DNA of 64,000 nucleotides from NCBI GenBank assembly GCA_964030785.1, contig OZ034974.1, forward strand, positions 49,951,955-50,015,954. The letters are read 5' to 3'. The first letter of the stretch is position 1; each line of letters opens with the position of its first letter. The notes under the pieces are model-generated. The model saw only the letters and a program-made list of their open reading frames with translations. It made no database searches and was not told the DNA's origin. Shown here one piece after another: positions 35,371 to 45,800 of this stretch. This DNA is from Siderastrea siderea (lineage: Eukaryota; Cnidaria; Anthozoa; Scleractinia; Rhizangiidae). The position numbers and the translations under genes are program-made.

Positions 35371-36136
35371 ACTTGGCCTGCTTGGCCTGCTTGGCCTGCT
35401 TGAGGTGCTTGGCTTACTTGAGTTGCTTAGCCTGCTTGAGGTGCTTGGCCTGCTTGAGTTGCTTGGCCTGCTTGAGTTGCTTGGATTACTTGAGTTGCTT
35501 AGCCTGCTTGAGTTGCTTGGCCTGCTTGAGTTGCTTGGCCTGCTTGAGTTGCTTAGCCTGCTTGAGTTGCTTGGCCTGCTTGAGTTGCTTAGCCTGCTTG
35601 AGTTGCTTGGCCTGCTTGAGTTGCTTGGCCTGCTTGAGTTGCTTAGCCTGCTTGAGTTGCTTGGCCTGCTTGAGTTGCTTAGCCTGCTTGAGTTGCTTAG
35701 CCTGCTTGAGTTGCTTGGCTTACTTGAGTTGCTTGGCCTGCTTGAGTTGCTTAGCCTGCTTGAGGTGCTTGGCTTACTTGAGTTGCTTGGCCTGCTTGAG
35801 TTGCTTAGCCTGCTTGAGTTGCTTAGCCTGCTTGAGGTGCTTGGCTTACTTGAGTTGCTTGGCCTGCTTGAGTTGCTTAGCCTGCTTGAGTTGCTTAGCC
35901 TGCTTGAGGTGCTTGGCTTACTTGAGTTGCTTGGCCTGCTTGAGTTGCTTAGCCTGCTTGAGTTGCTTGGCTTACTTGAGTTGCTTAGCCTGCTTGAGTT
36001 GCTTAGCCTGCTTGAGGTGCTTGGCTTACTTGAGTTGCTTAGCCTGCTTGAGTTGCTTAGCCTGCTTGAGTTGCTTAGCCTGCTTGAGTTGCTTGGCTTA
36101 CTTGAGTTGCTTAGCCTGCTTGAGTTGCTTGGCTTA
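35371..36136. repeat. 18-bp minisatellite, array 2 (about 42 units)
   Basis: Same 18-bp unit but dominated by the GCCTGC variants (CTTGAGTTGCTTAGCCTG). A higher-order 72-bp (4-unit) period marked by GAGGTGCTTGGCTTAC is visible at about 35762, 35834 and 35906. Spurious repeat ORFs as in array 1. Confidence 0.95.
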
Positions 36137-36552
36137 ATTACCCTGTATTCTCTAGAGCATCCTGTATACCCTTTTATACCCTGTATACCTTGTACACCCT
36201 GTATACCCTTGTATACCCTGTATACTAGTACACCCTGTTTATCTGTGTACCTTGTTTATACCTTGTACACCCTGTATAGCCTTGAACATCCTTTATATTC
36301 TTTTACACCTTGAATATATACACATTATATACCTTGTACATTCTGTATACCCTTGTATTCCCTGTATACCTCGTGCACCCTGTTTACCCTGGTATACCCT
36401 CTGTACTCTCTGTCTTAACCCTTGAACACTCTGGATATATTGTACACTCTGTCAATACCCTTGTAAACCACGTGTACAAATACATTTGTTCATCCTGTAT
36501 ACCATTGTACATCCTATACCCTATATCCTGTGTACCTTGTATACCCTATTTG
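36137..36552. repeat. Degenerate TACCCTGTATACC tandem repeat
   Basis: Irregular 12-13-base units built on TACCCTGTATACC and TTGTACACCCTG run for about 400 bases directly after the 18-bp array. Confidence 0.85.
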
Positions 36553-36554
36553 CC

Positions 36555-36782
36555 TGAACCGTAACATCGACGGGTAGGATACGGGATTTGAATACTTAAG
36601 CTTAGCGACCGCGTCCGCTCGACAAAATAGCACTGGCTACGGGAGGGACATTCCTTAAGCACATTCGATTCCAGTGGTAATAGTACCGTCCCTCCCGTAG
36701 CCAGTGCTATTTTGCGGAGCGGACTTGGTCGCTAAGCTAAAGTATTCAAATCCTGTATCCTACCCGTCGATGTTACGGTTCA
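36555..36782. mobile_element. 228-bp hairpin MITE with TGAACCGTAAC ends
   Basis: Arms TGAACCGTAACATCGACGGG and CCCGTCGATGTTACGGTTCA continue through AGCACTGGCTACGGGAGGGA and its complement, for a stem of about 95 bases. No target duplication is obvious. Confidence 0.8.
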
Positions 36783-37189
36783 TGGCGGAGCGAAAAGGTC
36801 AAGTTTGGGTAGATAAATGGGGCATTCTCGGGCAGTTGCGATGGATTTGAGAGCCAGTGCGCAATATACAGGAAACCACGTAATCCATGGTTCAGCTAAC
36901 CGCAATTTGGAGCGGATCCGTCCATTATTCGGGAATGTTTTGCGCTTGGCGAGAAGATGGTTCGTTGGCCGGGTCACCAGCCTTTAATTCTTCATTAGTG
37001 GAAGCTACCTCCGATTACAAAAAAGCCACAAAAGGTCATTTAAACCAGCCAGGACGAACAGGGGAGCATTGAGCTGAAGGTAGACAGGCTTTATTTCAAG
37101 ATATCTCGATTCTTTTTCACTGGTTAGTCCGTTATAAATCTCTGCAAACCTAAGGCATTTCGGCACAGGCAACCTAGACGCGTTGTATG
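36783..37189. other. Spacer, no supported gene
   Basis: Short open frames only. A 22-codon ATG frame starts at 36781 at the MITE edge but ends quickly; not called. Confidence 0.35.
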
Positions 37190-37678
37190 TGGAGTTCATT
37201 TAAAAATAGAAAAGGGTGAAAATATACCCTGTGGCACTAAATTTTTGCGGGAGTTTAAGTTTGCAGATTGGCGATTTTTTTGTGTTAAGCGGGAACTAAT
37301 TTTTGCGATTGGAAAAGACTGGTTTTTCTTGCTGGGAATTAATTTTTGCCATTTTCTGGAAGTCGCGTTCAAATTTATAGAACTGATAACATTTTCGTTT
37401 TTTATTATAGTACATGCAAAAGAAAGACGTATAAACAATAACAAGAGTACCACTTGATGCATTATCCACCGAGTTATCTACAGCATTTTCTCCCTAAACC
37501 AGTATTTTTGTCATAATTTCTACTGTGGAGTAAATTTTTGCGGAAAAAAATTTGCGGTAATTTTATTTTGCGGGAACTTATTTTTGCAGATCGCGAAAAA
37601 AACCGCAAAAATTAGAACCCGCAAAAATTTAGTGCCACAGGGTATATTTTCACCCTTTTCTATTTTAAATGAACTCCA
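37190..37678. mobile_element. 489-bp TIR element rich in AAATTTTTGCGG
   Basis: Left arm TGGAGTTCATTTAAAA through GTGGCACTAAATTTTTGCGG, and right arm its complement ending TTTTAAATGAACTCCA, pair over about 65 bases. A further pair, GTTGTATGTGGAGT (37183) and ACTCCACATACAAC (about 37705), suggests target duplication or a nested insertion. Confidence 0.7.
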
Positions 37679-38353
37679 CCAGAAGCCTATTATATGCTCC
37701 TGACTCCACATACAACGGGTCTGGGATGCCTGTGAGTTTATGAGCGAACGAAAACGCTTAATTTACTGCAGACATGTACATTCGTTTACGCTGCACTCTG
37801 GCGTCGTAAATTCTCTTTTTACGACGAAACTAACTCGGCGTCTCGGTGGAGAAATTCTTTAGCTTCAATACCGCGTTTGTTTGAGCTTTAACCTTACAAT
37901 ATTCGGTGAGAAATAAATTTTCACCGGCTGAGTAATAATGCCGCGTGAAATTATAATTTCACCGCTGCATGGAAACAATCAGTTGACCCGGTGAAGTCAT
38001 TCGGAACGATTTGGGTTGATTTCAGTGGAGTTTTTCCTGGACTTTCTTTGGAAGGAAACATCCTCGCAAATTACCAGACCTGGTTTTGACCCCGTTCAAG
38101 AAGGTATAATTAATCACTCTCCCCCACCCAAGTACAACTGAATTGTTCATGCGAACAATTTCCCCAAGTCTACCCTGGAAAAAAAAATTGCACCTGATAC
38201 GCACGTGAAAGTGAGAATCAAGTCCAAGGTAACCAGAGGTTTCTCTTCCTCGCGGCTTCGCGACTCGTTCTCGCCACTTTGCGGCTCGTTTTCGTGGAGA
38301 AAAATTAAGAAGAACCTCTGGGACCAGGGTACAAAATAACCCCATTACTGAAC
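37679..38353. other. 5' flank of NM-A with small hairpin element
   Basis: Contains a foldback at about 38232-38321 with ends ACCAGAGGTTTCTC and GAACCTCTGGGACC. It lies 33 bases before the NM-A ATG, so its promoter may be displaced or changed relative to NM-B. Confidence 0.5.
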
Positions 38354-39792
38354 ATGTCGTCCACAAATTCACGAAACAAATGTGACATTAAGCGCCTTGC
38401 GCTTTGCCAAATTTCCCCAGTTATCGGAGACATTGAAACAAACAAGCTAAAAATCGTCGACTGGATGAGAAAAGCAGCCTTGTCCGGCGCAGATTTGGCG
38501 CTGTTTGGAGAACTAGCTGCGACAGGTTGTGAGCTAGAAAAATTGCATCAAGTCTCCGAGACAAAGGACGGGCCAACTGCAGAAGCTCTTGCTACCGCAG
38601 CCAGAGAATTGAAAATAGCACTAATTTACGGCTACTCAGAAGTCGAAAAAAACGATTTTTACAACCCTGTTATGTTCATCGACAAGCATGGAACACGCCT
38701 TGCAAATTATCGCAAGGTACATATTTACGACGCATCACCGACGGGGTATAAAGCCGGCGACACCGTGACAGTAGTCGACTGGGAGAACCTGAGAGTTGGT
38801 CTGGCTATTACGGAAGACGTCTGCTTTCCCGAGTTCTTCAGAGCAATGGTCCTGAATGGCGGTGCTCAACTGGTAAACATTTCATCAGCTCTTTCTCTGT
38901 CCAGGCTCGCTAGGTGCGCTCCTACCTTGTTCGTCCCGGTGCGCGCGTTGGAAAACCGCTGTTACATAGCACACACTGACCTAGCAGGAGAAAAGTTCCT
39001 GGGCATGACAAAGCTTTTCAATCCGTTTGCCGAGTACAAAGAATCGCCAAAAAACAACTCAGAGTTGATGCTGCTAACGGACGTCCCATTGCACACATCT
39101 AAACACGTCCCTTTTCATTACCTCTCGTATCTCAGACCCAAGGTCTACGATGAAGTGATTCCGTACGCCACCGAAGTTCCTTGGAACAGGAAAACGGAGG
39201 AGCGAACGCAAGAATTCTTTAACCACCGCGCCCAATACTACGACCGTCAGATGGAAGGAATGTACAACGCCCCTTCGGTGGTTGCCGTGGTCTGTCCGAA
39301 GAGGTCACTAACCAGAACGGAAAGTTGCTCGACATCGCGGCGGGAACAGGGTTGATAGGAAAAGCGCTGCACTCTAGAGGTTTCAGAAACATGGTCGCTC
39401 TTGATCGGAACGAGAAGATGCTGGAAAAGGCTGCTGCGAAAAACATCTATCGCGAGTTAATCGTGGGTCCGTTCGAGCGGGAGGCGGCCAAGCTTGCCAG
39501 TGGGTTGTTCCACGTGTGTGTCTGTGTGGGTGCTTTCCTAACTGAAGCGTGGCTTGATCCTTCGGTGACAGTCAAAGAAATGTCTCGCCTTGCGGAGTCT
39601 GGAGGTTTCTTGCTTCTTTCGTGGAATGCTACAGAGCTTGAAGAAGCCAGTTGCCAAGGAGTGAGGGACAATCTCGACGCTGCTCTCAAAGAAATCGTAA
39701 AAAATGGGGAATGTAAAATGCTAGTGCACGTCAGCATCCCGAATTATCTGGAAGAATGCCACGGAACTCTGTGTATTTTGAAAAAGAACTGA
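38354..39792 (+). pseudogene. NM-A: nitrilase-like/METTL27-like fusion, frameshifted
   Basis: Homologous to NM-B over its full length, starting MSSTNSRNKCD. The nitrilase half is intact, with Glu53 and Lys121, and with Thr in place of the catalytic Cys (AITEDVCFPE). At about 39285, between the two domains, one base is missing relative to NM-B and NM-D (GTTGCCGTGG against GTTGCGCGTGG). The first frame then ends at 39357. The methyltransferase half stays open in the +1-shifted frame to the stop at 39792. Either a pseudogene or a natural split of the fusion into a nitrilase-only product; a sequencing error is also possible. A tandem copy of the cluster; divergent from SDR1 and convergent with SDR2. 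Confidence 0.85.
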
Positions 39793-39949
39793 AATTTGAA
39801 ATGAAAATGAAAGTGAAAGTATGAAATTGAAATGTGCAATTTGAAGTGAAATATATGGTTTGCATTGTCACTCAAGAAATGCATTATTGTAAGAGTTCTT
39901 ACACCGATGTAATCTACACAAGGTAGTCTTGCAACCTGGTTTCTATTTA

Positions 39950-40560
39950 ACAATTAGATTATGAGCTCGAGATTTCTATCGCGTGATAGTTGATGAGGCC
40001 GAAGGCCGAATCAACTATCACGCATAGAAATCGAGAGCGAATAATCTAATTGTTTTAGTATAAAACTCGATTGATTTTCCACTAAAGTGAAAGTTTTACA
40101 TCATTGCACTGTTATATTGAAGTATAAGACTGTGCCTGCCACTCACCTTTTCGCTACTCACTATCTATCACGGAAAAGATAGCGAGTAGGGTAGCCAATC
40201 AGATTGCAGCATTTCTGATAGAACGCTAGTAGATTTATACTAATAACCCTTATAGTACAACGCTAAATTTTGGTGTGCTCCCGTTGGTCGAAATCGATTA
40301 CGTGACGCGATAGTCTCTCTCCTCAGCGGGCGCCTATCAGCGAATAGTGCCCGTGTGTGGCAATTTTCGCTCAAAATTTAGCGTTGTACAATAAAAACAA
40401 TAGAATCCTTCTGTCTCAGTCCCTATGTGTGATAGGCTCCCTCGGAAATTTGATGTTCAAACTTCATATAAGCCCTCGAACTACGTTCTCGGGCTCAGTA
40501 ATATTTGTTGTGAACATTAAATTTCCTCGGGCAACCTATCACACGACAGTGCCTTCGACG
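39950..40560. repeat. Three adjacent hairpin MITEs downstream of NM-A
   Basis: 39950-40057: AACAATTAGATTAT arm and its complement, with an inner ATAGTTGAT/ATCAACTAT stem. 40255-40389: GTACAACGCTAAATTTTG and CAAAATTTAGCGTTGTAC. 40427-40544: GTGTGATAGG and CCTATCACAC with inner AAATTTGATGTTCA-like pairing. None is present in the paralogous flank after NM-D, so they inserted after the duplication or were lost there. Confidence 0.7.
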
Positions 40561-40599
40561 GAAAAACTATTATTTAATTAAATTCTAAAGAGTAGGTTG

Positions 40600-43500
40600 G
40601 TTGACCGGCTCTATGTATTTTTTGTGAAATTAGTACTTTCATGTACTTGATTAAAATTGTAATTATTTTGGTAAAAACGTTTGCGTGACTCTGATGATGA
40701 GTTCCGCTCAGGTTTTCGAAACGTCAGTCAATGTCATCACAAACACTTCACCAACTTCTGACAAAACTTTCTGTTAATGAATTATTTCTGGAAGTGATAA
40801 GGTAAATTGGCCACCGTAATGAGATTGAAAGCTGATGTATCGAGCTATAGCCCTTCGTCACGGAGCGAATGGACAAAGGGCTAACGCGCGAAACGTCAGC
40901 TTTAAATCTCTTTACGGTGGCTGATTTATCTTATCAACTCAGTTTAAAAATCCAGAGTTTTGTGTTTCACTTCCCCACCGACGTAACACAACAGTTTCTT
41001 TGAATCTAACCCCTTCTCTTATTTGAGGGCCTAACTTTTCCAGTCTCGACAGCTGGACTCAATTTAGCCAGATACAGGCTCTCAGATGGCAGGGACGGGC
41101 GAAAATTAGAAAGGGAACTCAAAGATAAGACGCGCGGGATCTGGGGAAAAGGGGGCGGTGGCGGGAAAGGGAAGGGAAAGATTAGGGAAAGGGTGCCTCG
41201 TCTCTTCCCAGCCTTCCCGCGTTTTTTGCGATCGTTTTTACGATCCTAAAGCTTTTAATTAGTCGTTTTAAATTAATTAATTTTTCTGTAATAGCGCTTT
41301 TGGATCGTTGAGGAAAAACGCGCTACAAATTTGTTATTATCATTATTGTTTCCCCACTATCTTGGAGCCTGAAACATGTTGGATTCAATTCGAATGAGTG
41401 ATACAGAAATCTTTAAGGTTGATTGAAAAGGCAAAGCTATGTCAGTATGTTTTCGATTGCGATTAAAATGTCCTAAAAGCTTGTTTTAAAGGAAACTATT
41501 GCAACGTTTGACTCTTCAATATTTCAAGGAAATCACAATTGGTCAGCCATCTTTCGTTGGCCTCTTTTTGCAACCAAACTACTGATCCTTCTACAAGCAG
41601 TTTCATTTAATCACGCGCTCGCTTACTTTCTCAAAGTCGTTATTTCTGGTTTCCAATCTAGGAGGGCTTGCTTGACAAAATTACTTTTTATTTTGTAGAA
41701 AACAAATTTTATTTTACTAAAATTGGAAAGAGTTTACACATATAAAAGTTATGTTTTTTGTCTCCAAGCGACACATCTTAGGGTTTGTGAGATACAGCTT
41801 CTGAAAGGTGATCTTGATCACGATTTCAATCGATCGACCAAAGCGTCCGTGAAATCTTTTGAGTCTTATCCCTAATTTGTTATTTTGTTTTGAGGACCAA
41901 ATTGCATTAAGAATACCTACTCTATAAAGATATATATACTCACGCCTTGTGAGTATATATCTATTTATAGAGTAGGTCAAACTTCAAGTTTCTAAAACCG
42001 CCTCCCGGAGCTTAAAATCGACAAACCAAGCCCACAATAACCAACAGTAACACAGTGTTTATGTTTCTAAGCGTTTTCATTTGACTTTTATCCGTTCAAA
42101 AAGCCGTAATTATCGCATTCACAAAAGCCTTTGTACACAACCGAATCGGTCATTGATATACAGCTAGCACAGGTCTGCAACACAAACGGAGGATGGAAAG
42201 CCTGTGGTCGGGCGCTCGTGGAGGACGTTTTTTTTTTTTTCACGCAACGTAAATAATGCCGTACGATCATTGTTTTTGTCGTATTCCATTCCTTCTACTG
42301 TGCTTGTATTTCTTGGCACATGCAAATCGTATTTGCAAGGATGTGCTAAACTCCTCCAATATTATGCTCCCCCCCCCGGAAAATAAGCCCGGGCTTATTA
42401 TCGTAATATTACGGTATAGATAGCATTGATTTGTCCGATAAGAAGCTGACGTCACAGTACAAACGAAAACATCCATGCCTCTTGTTCTGTTTTTATTGAG
42501 AAATGTAGCCTACGCAGCCGTTCACTCATGTCCAATACTGCCGCACTGATACGGACCGTTATTTGCAGTTGATACTTGAAGATTTTTTCGATAACAAGCG
42601 TATTAAATTTTGCATGTCACGATAAAAGACAAAGTAAGGGAATAATTGAACAAAATAATTAACCAAAAGCAACTGCCATGTAGTGTGGTTTGGGGAGTTT
42701 TTACACAATTTGGCGTGTTATTCAATATTTGGTGGTATTAAGGTAAATGAACAACGGGAGGATAGACGCACGTGTAAACGAATGGACATACAAAATAATG
42801 ATGAGTGACCCTTTCTCATCATGATTTATTACATCTTGAACAATGTTTTTTCCTGGACGAACCCGGGGGTGGGGCATTCGCCTTCTTTTTTGGTCCCATG
42901 CTGAGGGTAGGCCCAGGGGGTGGGCACTGCTGAAATTGACTGATGCATTATTTCTCATAAAACCAATTGTAAGGCCGATGGGACATCTAAAAAGGGTTAT
43001 TTTATTGCCCAATATTTCAGTGAGACAAAACTCACGTCTCACCTTCATCAGGGGCTGCAAAGGTGAGTTTTGTCTCTCCGAAATATTGGGCGATAAAAGG
43101 ACCCTTCTTAGCTGTCCAATCAGCCTTGCAATTGGTTTAATGTTTTATTCAATATTGCTGATCCTGATCTATACCTAGTCCCAGCTTTACCTCGCTGCTG
43201 TTTGTCAAAGTGGTCCTTGCATCATTCAAGGTTGCATATTTTTCGTCTCGCAGCGCTCCCTCGTAGCGTTAGGACATGGCGCAGGAAATACGTCTATAGG
43301 CTGGGTAGAAGTCTTCACTAAATGTGATTCGTTGGAAATTTATTATTGGTGCATTACCATGAATTTATTGCTGCTATATTGCCAAAATGTTTCATGAAGA
43401 TGGTTTCGTGGTACGGCCAAAGGACAAAGTAGGTTCGCACAAATAATGTTGCAGTGATAAAAAAAAAGATTTTTGTCTTGTACATTGCATTTAAAATTAA

Positions 43501-43655
43501 AAGAAACAAACAATTTGTAGAACAACTCCTGTCGAGGGACAAATTTAATGGCTAGAAATTAATTGAGATAAGCACTGATGATTCATAAATCGACTATCAG
43601 TGGGTCCAAACCGGACCCACTTAAAGATTATATAATGTAAAGTCGTTCACTTTGT
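40600..43655. other. 3' flank between NM-A and SDR2 (convergent genes), paralogous to 59130-62214
   Basis: Matches the NM-D to SDR3 interval with few differences. Contents: Penelope-like/hammerhead-like motifs at 40690-40735 and a large palindrome at 40797-40940; a short TATAGAGTAGGT/ACCTACTCTATA inverted repeat at about 41914-41978; the shared SDR 3' flank with GTGCTCGTGGAGGACGTT (42210); a hairpin at 43007-43091 (GCCCAATATTTC arms). No supported gene. Confidence 0.6.
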
Positions 43656-44426
43656 TCATTCTCGATCATCAAGCCTCAACAAGCCATTCTCGTCTACGTA
43701 TAAAGCGCATTTCAGACCCAACTTCCATGTCCCTAAGAGCCTACCGTTCATTGATCTATCAACCTCTAGTACGGCGGGGCAAACTTTCTTGGCCCACTCC
43801 TCTCCGGTGATCTGCTTGGCTAACTCCTCCGGGGACATGGTTTTCTCGTTCATTGGGCTCAAAACGATTCCAGGATCCAGCTGGAAGCTCACCAAAGGCT
43901 CTGGAAGCTCTGTTGCGAGGTTTCTCGAGAATCCTTCTAATCCCAATTTACCAGACACGGTCGCCGTCAGCTTCGCTAAGTTGTTCCTTCCCACCCATGA
44001 GGTCACATTACAGACAACACCCTTGCCAGACGAAATCATATGAGGGATAAAGTGGCGCGTCGTGTTCGCAGGTCCTTTGATATCCACGTCCACAACTCGG
44101 TTGAATTCGTCAGCTGGCAATTCCCAGAAGTTCATATGCCTGCCAGCAATAGCAGCATTGTTTATGAGAACGTCTGGAGAACCGAACTTTTTCACGACTT
44201 GTTTTGACCACTGACCAACTTGTTCATCTTGGGTGACATCCACCGCGGCGAAATCACAGCGATCGGCGATGGCACTGAATTCTTGATTTAGATGCCTCGC
44301 GATGGACTCCGTTCGACCGCAGCCGGCGACTTTGTGGCCAAGTCGGAGAAATTCCCGGGCCATGGCATTACCGAGACCATATGTGGCCCCTGTTATTACA
44401 ATTACTTTGCTTTGTGAACTCTCCAT
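43656..44426 (-). CDS. SDR2: short-chain dehydrogenase/reductase-like protein, intronless
   Basis: 256 residues, one exon, start MESSQSKVIV. TGATYGLG is at 12-19, NNAA at 89-92, Ser143 and Lys160 are present, but the catalytic Tyr position is Thr156 (TATVSGK). Compared with SDR3 it differs at only a few residues (for example Lys75 against Arg and Leu161 against Trp). The reaction an active SDR would run is NAD(P)-dependent oxidation or reduction, but the missing Tyr makes that uncertain; a binding or regulatory role, or a non-classical mechanism, is possible. Divergent from NM-B (2.9 kb between starts), convergent with NM-A. Confidence 0.9.
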   Translation of the reverse strand: MESSQSKVIVITGATYGLGNAMAREFLRLGHKVAGCGRTESIARHLNQEFSAIADRCDFAAVDVTQDEQVGQWSKQVVKKFGSPDVLINNAAIAGRHMNFWELPADEFNRVVDVDIKGPANTTRHFIPHMISSGKGVVCNVTSWVGRNNLAKLTATVSGKLGLEGFSRNLATELPEPLVSFQLDPGIVLSPMNEKTMSPEELAKQITGEEWAKKVCPAVLEVDRSMNGRLLGTWKLGLKCALYVDENGLLRLDDRE

Positions 44427-45249
44427 TCCCTCCTCCGCTTGTTCACTGTTCCGTCTGCATCAGAAACGTGGTTTTCTCTCGCGTGATGCAATTTATATCA
44501 CTCTCCCAAAGGTTTTGTCTCTTACTCCCTCCAAAAGACAAAAGAAGCGGTCATCAGTCGCGCATGTAACAATAGGGTCATTTCTATTTCCATATCATTT
44601 GCGGTTCTCCGATTTCTCTTCGCCAACCAAGCGGCGCAGCTAGTTAGCTAAAACTTTTCATTTTTTCTCCTAGTTTGACATCATCTGAATTGACATAAGG
44701 TACACCGGCCATCGTAAAGAGATTTCAAAGCTGATGTAAGCTTTTGAATTTCTTCACGCGGCTAATTGACCACGATCACGCAATGGAGATGAGATGTCAA
44801 AAAACCAACGAAGCGGGAAGCACCGAGGTTACGATCACGTCATGGCCAACGAGTGCGAGTGGAATAATTGTTTCATTTAATTCTCAGCTTCGGTATCGTT
44901 GCTAAATTTCTGGGCACACTTTTTGCAATGTGAACAAAGGGTACATAACTTTGGATTTTCCACCCTTAATTATTGCAAGAAAAATGAACACAAAAACTCA
45001 AAACAATAAAGAAGGGAAAACAATGTCCTACAGTACAATAAAGACAACAATACACTAGTTGTTTTGCAAATTCTGTGTCTTCTACCCGAAGTAAGAGGTT
45101 TCAACGCCGAGGCACTTGAAAAGGCATCCAATGCCTTATAAGGCAAAAAGACAGGATTATTTGTCGATAATCTGTGTACGGTGAGCAAATCAGAAAGCTG
45201 AGATAACCGAGATTGAAAATCTAATAACTGTTGATATCAAATTAAAGTG
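44427..45249. other. 5' flank of SDR2, shared with SDR3
   Basis: Near-identical to 62986-63807. Holds the SDR promoter and a degraded palindrome piece (CATCGTAAAGAGATTTCAAAG at 44712). No other gene. Confidence 0.55.
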
Positions 45250-45427
45250 TAGCCTGCAGAGCAGGCGTTTTTTAAGAAATGAACGCTTGTTTAACGATCG
45301 CTTAATCGTCCTGTTCCTTGGAATCATTTTTGCCTCGCCCCAACCCTCTGTCAGTTTCATTATCCAAGATGGCGGCATATCGGATTATTCATCGCTGCCC
45401 ACCAAAATACGCCTCCTCCGCAGGCTA
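45250..45427. mobile_element. 178-bp MITE, TAGCCTGC ends, 9-bp TSD (empty site visible at 47153)
   Basis: Ends TAGCCTGCAGAGCAGGCG and CGCCTCCTCCGCAGGCTA. Flanks are ATTAAAGTG (45241-45249) and ATTAACGTG (45428-45436). The paralogous flank of NM-B at 47153-47161 has a single ATTAAAGTG followed by the same downstream sequence, which is an unoccupied site. The SDR3 flank carries the same insertion at 63808-63985. Confidence 0.9.
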
Positions 45428-45565
45428 ATTAACGTGTTACACCCCACCACTCTACCACTGACACGTCACCACAGTTTCCATGGTAACCACGCCCTTTGCC
45501 TCCCTTTTTTTTTTCTTTAAAAGAATGAAGCACTGTGAACAAAGGCCACCAGGATAGTTGCTAGC

Positions 45566-45800
45566 CGAAGAAGAAATTTCCGGGCAATGGCATTGCCGTG
45601 ACCAAATGTTGCCCCTTTTATTACAATTAATTACTTGACTTTATGAAGTCTCGATTACAGGGCGGGAAAAGGTTGCAACCTTTTGAAGTCCTTCTCGAAT
45701 ACTCCTTTACCCGTTCAATGTTCCGCCTGCAGCTAAAAACTTTAAATTTCATTTGTTAAACGACATATTTGTTCCTCCAAAGACAAAAGGAATTAGTTTT
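45566..45800 (-). pseudogene. SDR relic: 5' end of a fourth SDR copy
   Basis: The plus strand reads GAAATTTCCGGGCAATGGCAT, then CCTTTTATTACAATTAATTA and TTTATGAAGTCTCGATTAC, matching the first ~30 codons of the SDRs in the same orientation, with indels. The ATG is changed to ATC. The homology continues into the SDR 5' flank (GTTCAATGTTCCGCCTGCAG), broken by a ~45-base insertion. The rest of the gene is absent. It shows that another SDR once stood immediately beside NM-B. Confidence 0.8.

Noticed and set aside
34231..36313. Long leucine-rich ELLGLL, YLSCLA and serine-rich SNSSKP ORFs of 200-320 codons
   Set aside because: They are translations of an 18-bp minisatellite that is open in several frames at once on both strands, with no splice or start context and no non-repetitive domain.
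36137..36552. TACCC-containing repeats as possible internal telomere sequence
   Set aside because: The units are irregular TACCCTGTATACC words of 12-13 bases, not TTAGGG or a close variant.
39990..40030. Hammerhead-like TTGATGAGGCCGAAGGCC in a hairpin
   Set aside because: The first core base is T rather than C and the closing GAAAC reads GAATC; the pattern is explained by two nested palindromes (GTTGAT/ATCAAC and GGCC/GGCC).
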